Source: Aradus depressus
Taxonomy: Eukaryota > Arthropoda > Insecta > Hemiptera > Aradidae
NCBI GenBank assembly: GCA_963662175.1
Contig: OY759216.1
Coordinates: 36,349,087-36,413,086 of the forward strand
Direction: 5' to 3'
DNA length: 64,000 nucleotides
This document shows, piece after piece, positions 53,689-62,807 of this stretch. A model generated the notes under the pieces. The model was not told the origin of the DNA. It saw nothing but the letters and a program-made list of their open reading frames with translations, and did no database searches. The position numbers and the translations under genes are program-made. Position 1 is the stretch's first letter; every line of letters begins with the position of its first letter.

Positions 53689-53915
53689 ACTTATGTCCTG
53701 GCTTTAACTACGAGGTCTTAGACCCTTTCTTCGCTAGGTTGGGCACTCTACTCTTGGAGTCCTAAATTTTGCTTACCTAGGTTTAGTTAGCGAGGGTTAG
53801 TTGAAGTAAGAGGTCTTGAATACCGATTTAAGATCTATAGGCCTCGGCCGGGTTTCGAACCTGCAACCTTAAACTCAGTATGCAAGCACGCTATTGAGTT
53901 ACGATATTGGTTATC
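53689..53915 (-). mobile_element. SINE-A, strongly decayed
   Basis: GTGACTTATGTCCTGGCTTT, AACTACGAGGTCTTAGACC, CTTGGAGTCCTAAATTTTGC, GGCCTCGGCCGGGTTTCGAA, ACTCAGTATGCAAGCACGCT. The centre is deleted or rearranged. Confidence 0.8.
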
Positions 53916-53962
53916 TTGAGCTACGATATTGGTTTATGTTTTTAATGAAGATTCTTCTCTTG

Positions 53963-54149
53963 GGGGGCCATGGTGGCCGTACGGGTTAAAGCGTAGGGCT
54001 TTTGTCGCATGGTCTCACCATGGTTTGCGGGTTCGAATCCCGTCCGGGAGTGAGTTTTATTTCGTAGATAGAACTCCCTCCCGGGGCCATGGATGTCGTA
54101 AATAACTAGATAACACATTGACACCGTACGTAAAGCCAAAAAAAAAAAA
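53963..54149 (+). mobile_element. SINE-F, full length with A tail
   Basis: This is the best copy: GGGGCCATGGTGGCCGTACG, GCGTAGGGCTTTTGTCGCAT, GGTCTCACCATGGTTTGCGG, box B GGGTTCGAATCCCGTCC, GGGAGTGAGTTTTATTTCGT, CCCGGGGCCATGGATGTCGT, TAGATAACACATTGACACCG, then AAAGCC and a 12-base A tail. Expected to be transcribed by RNA polymerase III and moved by a LINE that recognises an A tail. Confidence 0.93.
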
Positions 54150-54820
54150 TAATAATTAAGATTCCTACTCCATTATACCGAACCATCTGTTTTAGCATTA
54201 TCACGATATAAATTTAAAAAAATATTATATTTTTTAAAAAATATATAATTTAAATATATATATATATATATATATTTACGGTTTCACATGTTAACATATT
54301 CATTACAAAATTCATATGTTCATCATATCCGATATTCAGTAGTAGGACGAACACTATGACCACATTATGATGGGCTTAATCAAATTATTAAGGATTGTTT
54401 AAAATAAATCTCTTATCAAATGATTTTTTATGTGAAGATCAATATTTAGTTGTGAAATTATGTGTCCAACGGCTGTCTTCATATTTCTTCTAGGCTTGAC
54501 TGTGATTTCGCTGTTATCGTCCGGTCTGTTCTTATTGGTTGAAAGATAGTGACGAGTGAAGCAAAGTGTGTACGATATCGTTCTAGATGAACATTTAAAT
54601 CATCTCATGGTATCTTACTGAATATGAGAAATATGTTGAAGGGTTGATGAGGAGGTAAGGAAATAACGCTACACACTTCGAGGTTCCGTGATGTTAGGTA
54701 TATAGACCCTTGGCAATGAACAGTCACGAAAGGAAAATAAAGAAATTATCTTTGTGAGTAATTGAGTGTCACTTTTTTTTATTTGAGTTATATTTTCACT
54801 TTCACATGTGATTAGTAGAG
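54150..54820. other. AT-rich DNA with a TA tract
   Basis: (TA)n at about 54258-54282 inside A/T-rich sequence; 54460-54780 is more balanced but unassigned. Confidence 0.35.
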
Positions 54821-54985
54821 GGCATCGGTAGCTCAGTGGTATGAGTGCTTGACTACTGAGCTCAAGATTGCAGGTTCGAAACCCGGTCGAGGTCCTAAGG
54901 TTTTTTTATCTGAAAGGGACTTGACCCTACCCTAGGTTATACCTGACAAACCATGGGACTCCTTGCTCTAAAGTTAGGCTCATTG
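54821..54985 (+). mobile_element. SINE-A, head intact, body decayed
   Basis: GGGCATCGGTAGCTCAGTGG, box B CAGGTTCGAAACCCGGTCGA, then TTTTTTTATCTGAAAGGGAC, a large deletion, and TAGGTTATACCTGACAAACC, GGGACTCCTTG. Confidence 0.85.
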
Positions 54986-55095
54986 TAAACTTGTCAAAAT
55001 CCGAGATATAATTTTAAACTGATTTTCATGTTTCAAGGTCCCCTAAATACGTTTTCAGCCATGATGTCTGTGTCTAAATGATGAGAACATTGGAG
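54986..55095 (+). repeat. Family H repeat
   Basis: AATCCGAGATATAATTTTAA, TTTTCATGTTTCAAGGTCCC, TTTTCAGCCATGATGTCTGT; same order as 43560-43695. Confidence 0.55.
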
Positions 55096-55115
55096 CGCTC
55101 AGAAATATATGAAGA

Positions 55116-55751
55116 CAGGGGCGTAGACAGGATTTTGCGCAGGGGGGAGGGGGGCAAAGTTAGGCTACGAAGTTGGGGGGGATAGACTCCTGGGGGCACA
55201 GCCCGCAGTTTCCGTGGTTAGCGTTGCAGATTTTTTGTTATTAATTTGGGAGACTCGGACCCCTAGAAGCTCCCCCCTGAGGTAACCACTGACTGTAATA
55301 CTTAAGTTGACTTTACATGAGAACCAAAAATCCAAGGCGGAGCAGCAGCAAATGCACGCTGTGGTTTCTGTACTTTTAGAATTAAATGACTCACATCCAA
55401 TATGTGCATTTGCTGTTGCTGCGCTTTGCATTTTCACTGCGCATGTAAAATCAGCTTTTAGAGTATAAAGTATAACATAAATGACGATTTTGGGCGAGGA
55501 AATGAAATGATCGAATTCATATATGTATATTTAAATAAATGTAATATGACTTGTTTTGTACATGTACATTTACGTAACAGCTGATTGCTGATTTAGGAAT
55601 CAGACGCACGGGAAATTTGAAGATCCTATTGGTAACTTGCAAGCAATCCATTTTTAATAAAAACAATTTTTTTAGTTTATTTAATTTTTATCTTGGTTTT
55701 TTGCTCTGGCCCCGCGTGCGCCCCCCCCCCCCCCCCCTGGCTACGCCCTTG
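55116..55751. mobile_element. hAT-like non-autonomous element, 8-bp TSD
   Basis: CAGGGGCGTAGACAGGA at the left is inverted at the right as CCTGGCTACGCCCTTG. TATGAAGA (55108-55115) and TATGAATA (55752-55759) form an 8-bp duplication with one mismatch, as expected for hAT. The sub-ends carry G-rich (left) and a 17-base C run (55721-55737). An internal inverted repeat (GCAGCAGCAAATGCAC / GTGCATTTGCTGTTGCTGC) lies at 55341-55425. No transposase domain is present. Confidence 0.88.
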
Positions 55752-55764
55752 TATGAATAAGCCA

Positions 55765-55890
55765 AAATGTTCTTTATTAAATTGCCAAGAGCTAATAAGG
55801 GAATTTTAAATTATTCATATATTAGTAGTTTCCACAGATATGAGATAGGACCAATATGACAAAAGTTATAGCGTTCCAATGAAAATATAA
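55765..55890 (+). repeat. Family I repeat
   Basis: AAAATGTTCTTTATTAAATT, GCCAAGAGCTAATAAGG, CAGATATGAGATAGGACCAA, TATGACAAAAGTTATAGCG; matches the 3.1-kb units with a short insert. Confidence 0.6.
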
Positions 55891-55914
55891 TAAATTATAT
55901 TTAGTTTGCTTATT

Positions 55915-56131
55915 ATATTAAATCGCCTACTTCCCTATCTAAATCATCACTATGGTGGACATGAGCCCGACACATATGAGAAAAAATTTTTGCCTACCCT
56001 AAATTTTTTCCACTAAATGATCTTTAAAGAGTACCTGACATTATACAGGCTCGGGACGATCGCTTAACATTCCATCCGAAGGACGGCGTGCTCAACGTTT
56101 TTTCACCTCCCAAATAAAATACCTAATAACA
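55915..56131 (-). mobile_element. SINE-A, both ends lost
   Basis: AATCGCCTACTTCCC, GGTGGACATGAGCCCGACAC, TTTTTGCCTACCCTAAATTT, GAGTACCTGACATTATACAG, CATTCCATCCGAAGGACGGC, GTGCTCAACGTTTTTTCACC; reverse orientation, 'TTGAGCACGCC' subgroup. Confidence 0.85.
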
Positions 56132-56185
56132 AAATTTAAAGTTATTCATATATTAATAGTTTTTTTTTATTAAAAAGGATAAAAT

Positions 56186-56536
56186 CTGTTTCCCTGGCGC
56201 TATGGTCCTTGAACCTGGGCCTCCGCAACGATCTTCCGCCATTCTTCTCTATCTTCGGCCTCCCGTCTCCATCTTCTCACACCCACCGTTCTGAGGTCGT
56301 CCTCCAGTCAACGTAAGCGGGGTCTACCTCTTTTTCTTTGTCCTCCCGGGTGTACATCCTCTGTAAATGCCTCAGCCATCGCAGCCGCCCCTGCTTCACT
56401 ATGGTCACCAGGTCCGGGCTCTTGTACAGGTCCCTCAGCTTCCTATTGGTCCGTATTCTCCATCTATCCCCCTCTGGAGTAGGGCCGTATATCTTCAATA
56501 CCTTCCTCTCCCACGTACTGAGCAAGACTTCGACCC
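56186..56536 (-). pseudogene. RTE/CR1-like LINE 3' end with 19-bp TSD
   Basis: The reverse translation gives VLLSTWERKVLKIYGP, NRKLRDLYKSPDLV, KQGRLRWLRHLQRMY, then a frameshift and the remaining WR..V.EA.VQGP-like tail. TTATTAAAAAGGATAAAAT at 56167-56185 is repeated exactly at 56537-56555, so this short piece inserted as such. There is no poly(A) at the 3' end. Its upstream edge matches that of the 17.6-kb sister within a few bases. Confidence 0.92.
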
Positions 56537-56685
56537 TTATTAAAAAGGATAAAATATAAAAATCTGTATGTTTGTGGCCATTACAGAATTTTCCTCGGCT
56601 GGGGAAGTAATTGATAATTTGGGTGAATGGGGTGGTGCGTAAATGTTTCTCAAGAACACTTTTTTGAATTAACATATTTATATAT

Positions 56686-57018
56686 AGGGCGCCGGTAACA
56701 CAGTGGTATGCATGCTTGCCTTCTGAGCTCAAGGTAATGGGTTCGAAACCCGGCCGAGGCCCTTATTTTATTTTATCTGGGAGGTAAAATAAACTTAAGC
56801 ACGCCGTCCTTCGGATGGGACGTTAAACGATGGTCTCGAGCCTGTACGATGTCAGGTACTCGTTAAAGACCCCTGCTCCAGGTGAATAAAAATTTAGGGT
56901 AGGCAACATTTAAGATTCCCACAGTAGAGTTCGGGCTCATGTCCACCAGAATGACGAAAGAGCGCTCTGGTAGTAGGCGATATGACCTCGTAGTTAAAGC
57001 CCGGGCATGAGTCATAAT
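56686..57018 (+). mobile_element. SINE-A, full length with perfect 19-bp TSD
   Basis: AATTAACATATTTATATAT at 56667-56685 and 57019-57037 flank the copy. The head has AACACAGTGG in box A (changed), box B GGGTTCGAAACCCGG, an intact central block and end GCCCGGGCATGAGTCATAAT. Confidence 0.97.
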
Positions 57019-57037
57019 AATTAACATATTTATATAT

Positions 57038-57344
57038 TTTCTATAAGATAGATTTGGTTTTCCCCAATTAAGTCTTTGCCGTTCAAGGTCAGATGAAGTG
57101 AGTTCTCTGTTGTGTGGAGTGTTCATGGTAGTTCTCTAGTAGATATAATGGTTGTGATATCTGCACGGATGTCAGTGTTACCTCACCATCCTGTGTGTTC
57201 ATACAGTGGCGGTCTAATGAGTTCTCAGAGGAGCAGCTTGCCACTAAACCATACAACTAGGGGCACGATACCTATCGTACCGGTGCTAGTACTAGCATCC
57301 TATACAAACCAACAACTCTAGTCACTAACATTGAAAAAAAAATT
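57038..57344. other. Unassigned, moderate G+C
   Basis: 57085-57330 has a balanced composition and contains GATACCTATCGTACCGGTGC and a CTAGTACTAG palindrome; nothing recognised. Confidence 0.35.
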
Positions 57345-58080
57345 AATTATCAGTGAATCACCTGCAATGTACTTCCCCAGAATTAATTAATCGATTAGGT
57401 TTTCGCTCTCACTTCAAAACCAATCGAACGTTCGGGCTAAAAATTAATAGTTGACTTAGATGGGGACTTCTGAATCCTCATTCCAAACGTTGTATCGATA
57501 TTCCAGTAGTTATTAGGTTAGGTTAGGTTTTATGACTCATGCCCGGGCTTTATCGCCTACTACCAGAGCGCTCTTTCGTTACTCTGGTGGACATGAGGCC
57601 CGAGTCTACTGTGGAAGTCCTAAATTTTGCCTATCCTAAATTTTTATTCACGTAAGGCAGGGGTCTTTAACGAGTACCTGACATCGTACAGGCTCGGGAC
57701 CATCGCTTAACGTCCCACCCGAAGGACGACGTGTTTAAGTTTATTTTATCTCACAGATAAAATAAACTAAGAGCATCGGTCGGGTTTCGAATCCACGTTC
57801 TTGAGCTCAGAAGACAAGCACGCATACCACTGAGCTACCGGCGCCCTCTTTGTAATGAATGTATCCATTGATTGATTTTTATCCAATACGATCGATTGAT
57901 TTAGACGGAGAGCGAAAACTTGCTGGAGAATTACATTTCCGAAGTACAACGACGATATTTTTTATTTTATTTTTGTAATGAGGGTCTCGGAACACATGAA
58001 ATTCAAATTGAAAACTCACCGTTGAATTACAAACTGATAACTTCCTCTATTCTTCATACAACTGGGAACTGAAAATATAC
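57345..58080. repeat. Family B pieces interrupted by SINE-A
   Basis: 57350-57512 is a reverse right half (GTGAATCACCTGCAATGTAC, TTCCCCAGAATTAA). 57846-57955 is a forward right half, and 57960-58078 a reverse left end (GGTCTCGGAACACATGAAAT ... ACAACTGGGAACTGAA). The orientation changes show rearrangement, not one simple copy. Confidence 0.65.
57513..57845 (-). mobile_element. SINE-A, near full length
   Basis: Reverse copy from GGTTAGGTTAGGTTTTATGA to GAGCTACCGGCGCCCT; about 15 bp (AACTACGAGGTCATA) are missing after GCCCGGGCTTT. Flanks do not give a clear duplication. Confidence 0.93.
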
Positions 58081-58403
58081 TCGTAGTTACCAACCAGTGA
58101 ACCGTTCTCTTCTGGTGATGCGACTTACAATCCTCAGGTTCTACAATAATTGTTATTATCAGTCGTTATTATATAATTATTTATTTTGTTCTTCCATCTA
58201 AAATAATGATAGGTTCCCCCACAAAATTAATTAATTTTTTAATTGGAATTAAACAAACAAATAAAATTGTATTAACTAACTGCCCGTGTAGTTGAGTTAA
58301 ACGCACAATTATCTGTGACATTGAGTTAACCTCTTTCTGCTACCAACTGATTGCTAATGATACCTCTTGCTGTTATTTATGATATCTGCGTAGTTGTGTC
58401 AAA
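58081..58403. other. AT-rich DNA, nothing recognised
   Basis: No supported gene or repeat. Confidence 0.35.
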
Positions 58404-58491
58404 TTATACTTCCCCATATGTACGAAGTATAGGGAGGAGTTATGTTAGGACACCTTGAATGCAAAAATGAAAAAAAAAATGTCTATCTATA

Positions 58492-59273
58492 TCATATATA
58501 TAAAGCTGAAAATGTCTGTGCGTTGTACCGCTATAACTCACCAACGGCTTCATGGATTTGATTAATTTTTTTTTTAAATTTGTTCGTCATCGTCTGTGGA
58601 AGGTTATAGGCGTATTAGTACCTCAATATCTGGTCCATCCCAGCATCCACCCACGCAATCTTTGTAACTCAAAAACCACTGCAATGATTAATGAGGAATC
58701 TTTTTGAATAGATAAGTTTTATCTACCGGAAGGTTAAGGTCTATTTTTTAATCAACCCCTGGTCCATCCCAGCATTCACTCACGCAATCTTTGTAACTCA
58801 AAAACCACTGCAATGATTAATGAGGAATCTTTTTGAATAGATAAGTTTTATCTACCGGAAGGTTAAGGTCTATTTTTTAATCAACCCCTGGTCCATCCCA
58901 GCATCCACCCACGCAATCTTTGTAACTCAAAAACCACTGCAATGATTAATGAGGAATCTTTTTGAATAGATAAGTTTTATCTACCGGAAGGTTAAGGTCT
59001 ATTTTTTAATCAACCCCTGGTCCATCCCAGCATCCACTCACGCAATCTTTGTAACTCGAAAACCATTGCAACGATTAATGAGAAATCTTTTTGAATAAAT
59101 TAGTTTTAGCTCCAAAGCTAGCGTACTACAGTTGAAGGACTATAAGCCTTATTCCGTATGAATAATTGAAAATTATAACATCATGAATGTACTGTCGAGG
59201 AACTGAATAGCCTTATAGGAGATATTGGGAGAAAAGTCAAAGTTCCCCGGGCAACGCCGGGTATTACTGCTAG
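58492..59273 (+). mobile_element. Helitron, non-autonomous
   Basis: The left end TCATATATATAAAGCTGAAA, TGTCTGTGCG starts with TC. The right end has a CCCGG-GCAACG-CCGGG hairpin followed by TATTACTGCTAGT, ending CTAG before T. Such 5' TC and 3' hairpin plus CTRR ends mark Helitrons. The surrounding B copy resumes at once (ATAACTCTCGATAGAATGAA). No RepHel protein is present. The exact 5' base is uncertain by a few nucleotides. Confidence 0.8.
58631..59105 (+). repeat. 129-bp tandem array inside the Helitron
   Basis: The unit beginning TGGTCCATCCCAGCATCCAC starts at 58631, 58760, 58889 and 59018 (exactly 129 bp apart); the first three are almost identical and the fourth is cut. 58520-58630 is an older, diverged unit. 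Confidence 0.95.
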
Positions 59274-59650
59274 TATAACTATATAACTCTCGATAGAATG
59301 AATGTTCCTATAATCCTCCAACGACGATGCTTTTCAGCCAAATCGACCAAAGAGAAGGGGATTTCTTAAAATAAAAACCTCAATAACTGTCGATATAATG
59401 AATGTAAATAAAAAAAAAATATATATATGAAATTTCATGTCGATACATTCATTACATCAACAGTTATTGAGGTTTTTATGTTAAGCCTTCCCCCTAATCC
59501 CCCTTTCCTTTGGTCGATTTGGCTGAAAAACATCGTCGTTGGAGGGTTATGAGTACATTCATTCTATCAGGAGTTATCTTGTTCACACATAGACAGAGAC
59601 TTTGTTTTCCATTTTTGCATTCAAAATGTCAGGAAACATGAAATTTCATC

Positions 59651-59862
59651 TTTTTTTTTTTTTTTTTCTTTTGGTCTCGGCAGTCACCACACTAGCCATC
59701 CATGTGTTATTATATCTAATTATTTATGACATCCATGGTCCCAGGAGGGAGTTCTATCTACGAAATAAAACTCACTCCCGGACGGGATTCGAACCCGCAA
59801 ATCATGGTGCGACCATGCCACCAAAGCCCTACACTCTAGCCCGCACGGCCACCGTGGCTCCC
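59651..59862 (-). mobile_element. SINE-F, full length with poly(A)
   Basis: Reverse copy: head GGGAGCCACGGTGGCCGTGC, box B GCGGGTTCGAATCCCGTCCG, GGAGTGAGTTTTATTTCGTA, CATGGATGTCATAAATAATT, A-rich end (T-run from 59651). TGAAATTTC left and TGAAATTCC right may be its target duplication. The 87-codon frame over it is a chance frame. Confidence 0.92.
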
Positions 59863-59949
59863 TGAAATTCCAGTTAAAACTAAATATCTAATTTCTGACC
59901 GATTACACAACTCCCCATATACCTCGTATATCTGGGCAAGTATAATCAT

Positions 59950-60145
59950 TTAATAAACCCGAATAACTGCCGATCTAATGAATTTATTGACCCAAAATTT
60001 AGTACGAAGATTTAGGAGGAAATTTCTAACTCAACAATTGAATATTGGCGCTAACGGTCGAGTGGTTTTGGAGGGGAAGCGAAAAGTGAATTGATTAATT
60101 CGTTCTGGGGAAGTACATTGCTAGTGATTCACCGACGACTTTTTT
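59950..60145 (+). repeat. Family B right half
   Basis: CCGAATAACTGCCGATCTAA, TTTATTGACCCAAAATTTAG and AATTCGTTCTGGGGAAGTAC, ATTGCTAGTGATTCACCGAC. Confidence 0.8.
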
Positions 60146-60157
60146 TATATTTCGGAA

Positions 60158-60302
60158 GAAAAAAAATCCTTGAGCACGCCATCCTTTGTGTGATTCTTTA
60201 GTTTCAAGTAACTAAACTTGAGAAGGCAAAATTTAAGTCTCCCATAGTAGAGTCGGAGTCGGGCTCGTGTCCAGCAGATTGCTCTGGTAGTCGGTATATT
60301 AC
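60158..60302 (+). mobile_element. SINE-A, decayed fragment
   Basis: AAAAAATCCTTGAGCACGCC, ATCCTTTGTG, GGCAAAATTTAAGTCTCCCA, TAGTAGAGTCGGAGTCGGGC and TTGCTCTGGTAGTCGGTATA. Confidence 0.75.
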
Positions 60303-60474
60303 AGTTCTCTGAGCTATGTAGTAGTATGCAGATGGACTGGCTGTAATATTTGGACAGCTTTTGATGCTTCAATTACTACTGACGTCAGTCTATTGTGAAA
60401 GGAGGATGGTTTGAAAACAGTTTCTATTTCTTCAAGCAGAAACGGCGCAGGCAAGAATATTCTATTCTATTCTT

Positions 60475-61385
60475 TTTATATTCTCCGACTATTCGAAATA
60501 TAGAGGAAGTTATGTAATAGATCGTTGAGTTTTCAATGGAATTTCATGTTTTCCGAATCCCTGATTCCAATGTACTTCCCCAGAATGAATTTTTGGGTTT
60601 TCGCTCTCACCACAAAATCAATAACCGTTCAGGCTGAAAATCAATAGTTGACTTACATAGGGATTTCTGAAGCCTCACACTAATCGTTGTGACGATACAT
60701 TCAACTGTTGTGTTGATCCCCCCCCGCGGAAAATTAATATGTGTCGTCCTTATATCGTTTCGAAATTTTGTGTCGATATGTCATTACATCAGTTATTACG
60801 AGTTTTTGTGTAGACCCCCCCCCCCCCCCCCCCCACCCCTCCCGCTCCCTCCTACCCACCCTTCATCTCTTTGAGACTGTAAAAATCTACAGGTGTCGTT
60901 CTTTTGGAGTTCTGGATACTCAAGTAAAATATCGTGTCCAATATGGAGTTGTCTTGTTCAAAGACACACTAGACATTTTTCAGAAGGTTGGAAAACATGA
61001 AATTCCGGTGACAACTCAATATCGAATTGTGAGCCGATTACATAACTTCTATACTTTGTATAGCTGGATAGGTAAGTATTCTGTCTGTTTGTTCGTGTGT
61101 CTGTAAACACGATAACTCCCGATAGAATGGATGTATTGACACAAAATTTTATATTTGTATCCTGAACTCCTTAAGGACGACACCTAATAATTTTCCGTCA
61201 AATTGACCAAAGAGAAGTGAGGGATTGGGGGGAGCTTTAGACAAAAACTATAATAACTGAAGTTAGTATGACTATTTAGAAATCCCTGTGTCAGCTATTG
61301 GTTTTTTAGCCAAAAAGGTCGATTAGTTTCATAAGGGAAAGCTGAAACTTCTATTTGATTAATTTACCTAGATTTCTTCTTATGC
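60475..61385. repeat. Family B, several joined parts with poly-C
   Basis: 60482-60572 forward left end; 60573-61075 reverse (AATGTACTTCCCCAGAATGA ... CTTTGTATAGCTGGATAGGT) with a 20-base C run (60815-60834); 61080-61385 forward (TCTGTAAACACGATAACTCC, TATTGACACAAAATTTTATA). The 121-codon frame across it is a chance frame. Confidence 0.7.
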
Positions 61386-61824
61386 AAGATGAGTGAAAAC
61401 ATTTTCTAATTTCTAGGCGACAAATGTCCATTTACTCTTGTTTTTCTTGAAAAAATTGGCCAAGAGGAAAAAATATCATCTAAGAAATACTTAAGATATC
61501 TTAGTACGTGTGTGACACGCTGACATGTGAGCTTTAAACTTTTTGTTTTCTATTGTACGATATGTATGCCCTTCCCAATAAATGACAAAAAAATTGTGAA
61601 AACTGTCCAAAGGAAGCTTTTAGATCCAAACATCCCTGGGAAAACTTCAATTTTCTCCAATATTATATTAGAAAATCTGAGGTAACTGACAAAGTGGAGA
61701 AAACTGGTTCTTCCATGAGCGGTTGCGGCCTGGGATCTTGGGATGTGGGACAGGGATGAGAGACAGGCCTCGCGACTAGATCAGTGAGAGAGCAGAACCG
61801 AGCTAACACTCTTGTCAGAATGTC
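61386..61824. other. Unassigned sequence
   Basis: 61680-61810 is more G+C-rich (GGTTGCGGCCTGGGATCTTG); no known feature. Confidence 0.35.
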
Positions 61825-61985
61825 TGTTCATCCTCTGTTCCCAGACTTTCCATGTTTCTTTTCAGGTTTTTCAAGTGACAAAATTTTGAAGTTATGCTAA
61901 AAGTATAAGAAAGTATAACTTCAAAATGTTGTCACTTGAAAAACCTGAAAAGAAACATGGAAAGTCTAGGAACAGAGGATGAACA
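61825..61985. repeat. Near-perfect hairpin, 71-bp arms
   Basis: TGTTCATCCTCTGTTCCCAG ... TTTGAAGTTAT (61825-61895) pairs with 61915-61985 at 69 of 71 positions by my count; the loop is 19 nt (61896-61914). If transcribed it would fold into one long RNA hairpin. No coding content. Confidence 0.95.
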
Positions 61986-62019
61986 CACATTATACTTTTA
62001 GTATAAGAAAGTATTGTTG

Positions 62020-62200
62020 TAATCGTGCGAAAATCCAACGGAATTTCATGCTTCAAAGAACATGTTTTGACAATTTTCGCGATGATGTCTATATGTGTAT
62101 CTCTCTATTCATGTGCGTGTCTGTCTCTATGTATGGTGAAATTTGAAATGAAGATATAACTTACATCCTATTAGATTTTGGCCTAATCCAGGGGAGAATT
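62020..62200 (+). repeat. Family H repeat
   Basis: TAATCGTGCGAAAATCCAAC, GGAATTTCATGCTTCAAAGA, ATTTTCGCGATGATGTCTAT, then GTCTGTCTCTATGTATGGTG. It is the longest of the three copies. Confidence 0.6.
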
Positions 62201-62805
62201 AAGACCATTTTACCTCGTGAAGCATAATAGAAAAAATAAAAAAAATTAATAATACCAGGAGAGTAAGCAAAAAGTCAACACATAAAATGAATATTATTCG
62301 ATTCATTCTCTTATTCGTTGGTTGGTTATTTATTATTTTTTTAATATTATACAAATTATGAGACGTTATTTGATAACAACTCTATGAGAATTTCTGATAT
62401 TTGAAAGTATCGATTGCCACTATAGTAAATTAGATCGGATAAATCTTTTTAAGAAATCCTAAAATCCCCTTTTTTTTGCAGTATTTTTGTTTAAACAATA
62501 TGCTGGGAAGATAAAAATGTAATATATTACAGTATAGAATAGATAACATAATCTGCATAATATATTTATTATTCTGTAAATTCTCCAGGCACCCTCTCAA
62601 TATCCTTCACGAGTGTATTAAAGTTTGTCTACCCTGTTCAATACCATCCAATATTGCCTTTCTACACAGTTCAAAATGTGGCTGTCAGCCGAGTCAGGAT
62701 ATTAAAGTCCTCAGTCTGATATTAGTCGAGGCCTCCATAAGCTGCTAATTTTAGAAATACTTACCCAGTTATACGAGGAATAGAGGAAGTTACGAAATCA
62801 ATCAG
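62201..62805. other. AT-rich DNA, nothing recognised
   Basis: A weak B-like phrase at 62760-62800 (CCCAGTTATACGAGGAATAG, AGGAAGTTACG) precedes the next SINE-A piece. Confidence 0.35.
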
Positions 62806-62807
62806 AA

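Larger units (their letters stand above)
58404..59946. repeat. Palindromic family B copy with nested Helitron and SINE-F
   Basis: TTATACTTCCCCATATGTAC at the left is inverted at the right as ...ATACCTCGTATATCTGGGCA, AGTATAA. The centre (AAAACCTCAATAACTGTCGA / AACAGTTATTGAGGTTTTTA) is inverted around about 59415. Removing the Helitron (left arm) and SINE-F (right arm) leaves about 550 bp of two inverted B left halves. Confidence 0.85.

Noticed and set aside
56277..56732. 151-codon reverse frame as a complete gene
   Set aside because: Its first part runs across a SINE-A head and unrelated DNA; only the part within 56186-56536 is LINE-derived and it is frameshifted.
58631..59105. CRISPR array
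   Set aside because: Units are contiguous 129-bp tandem copies without unique spacers, inside a eukaryotic Helitron.
60741..61106. 121-codon frame with proline-rich stretch
   Set aside because: The prolines come from a poly-C run in a family B copy; no family features.
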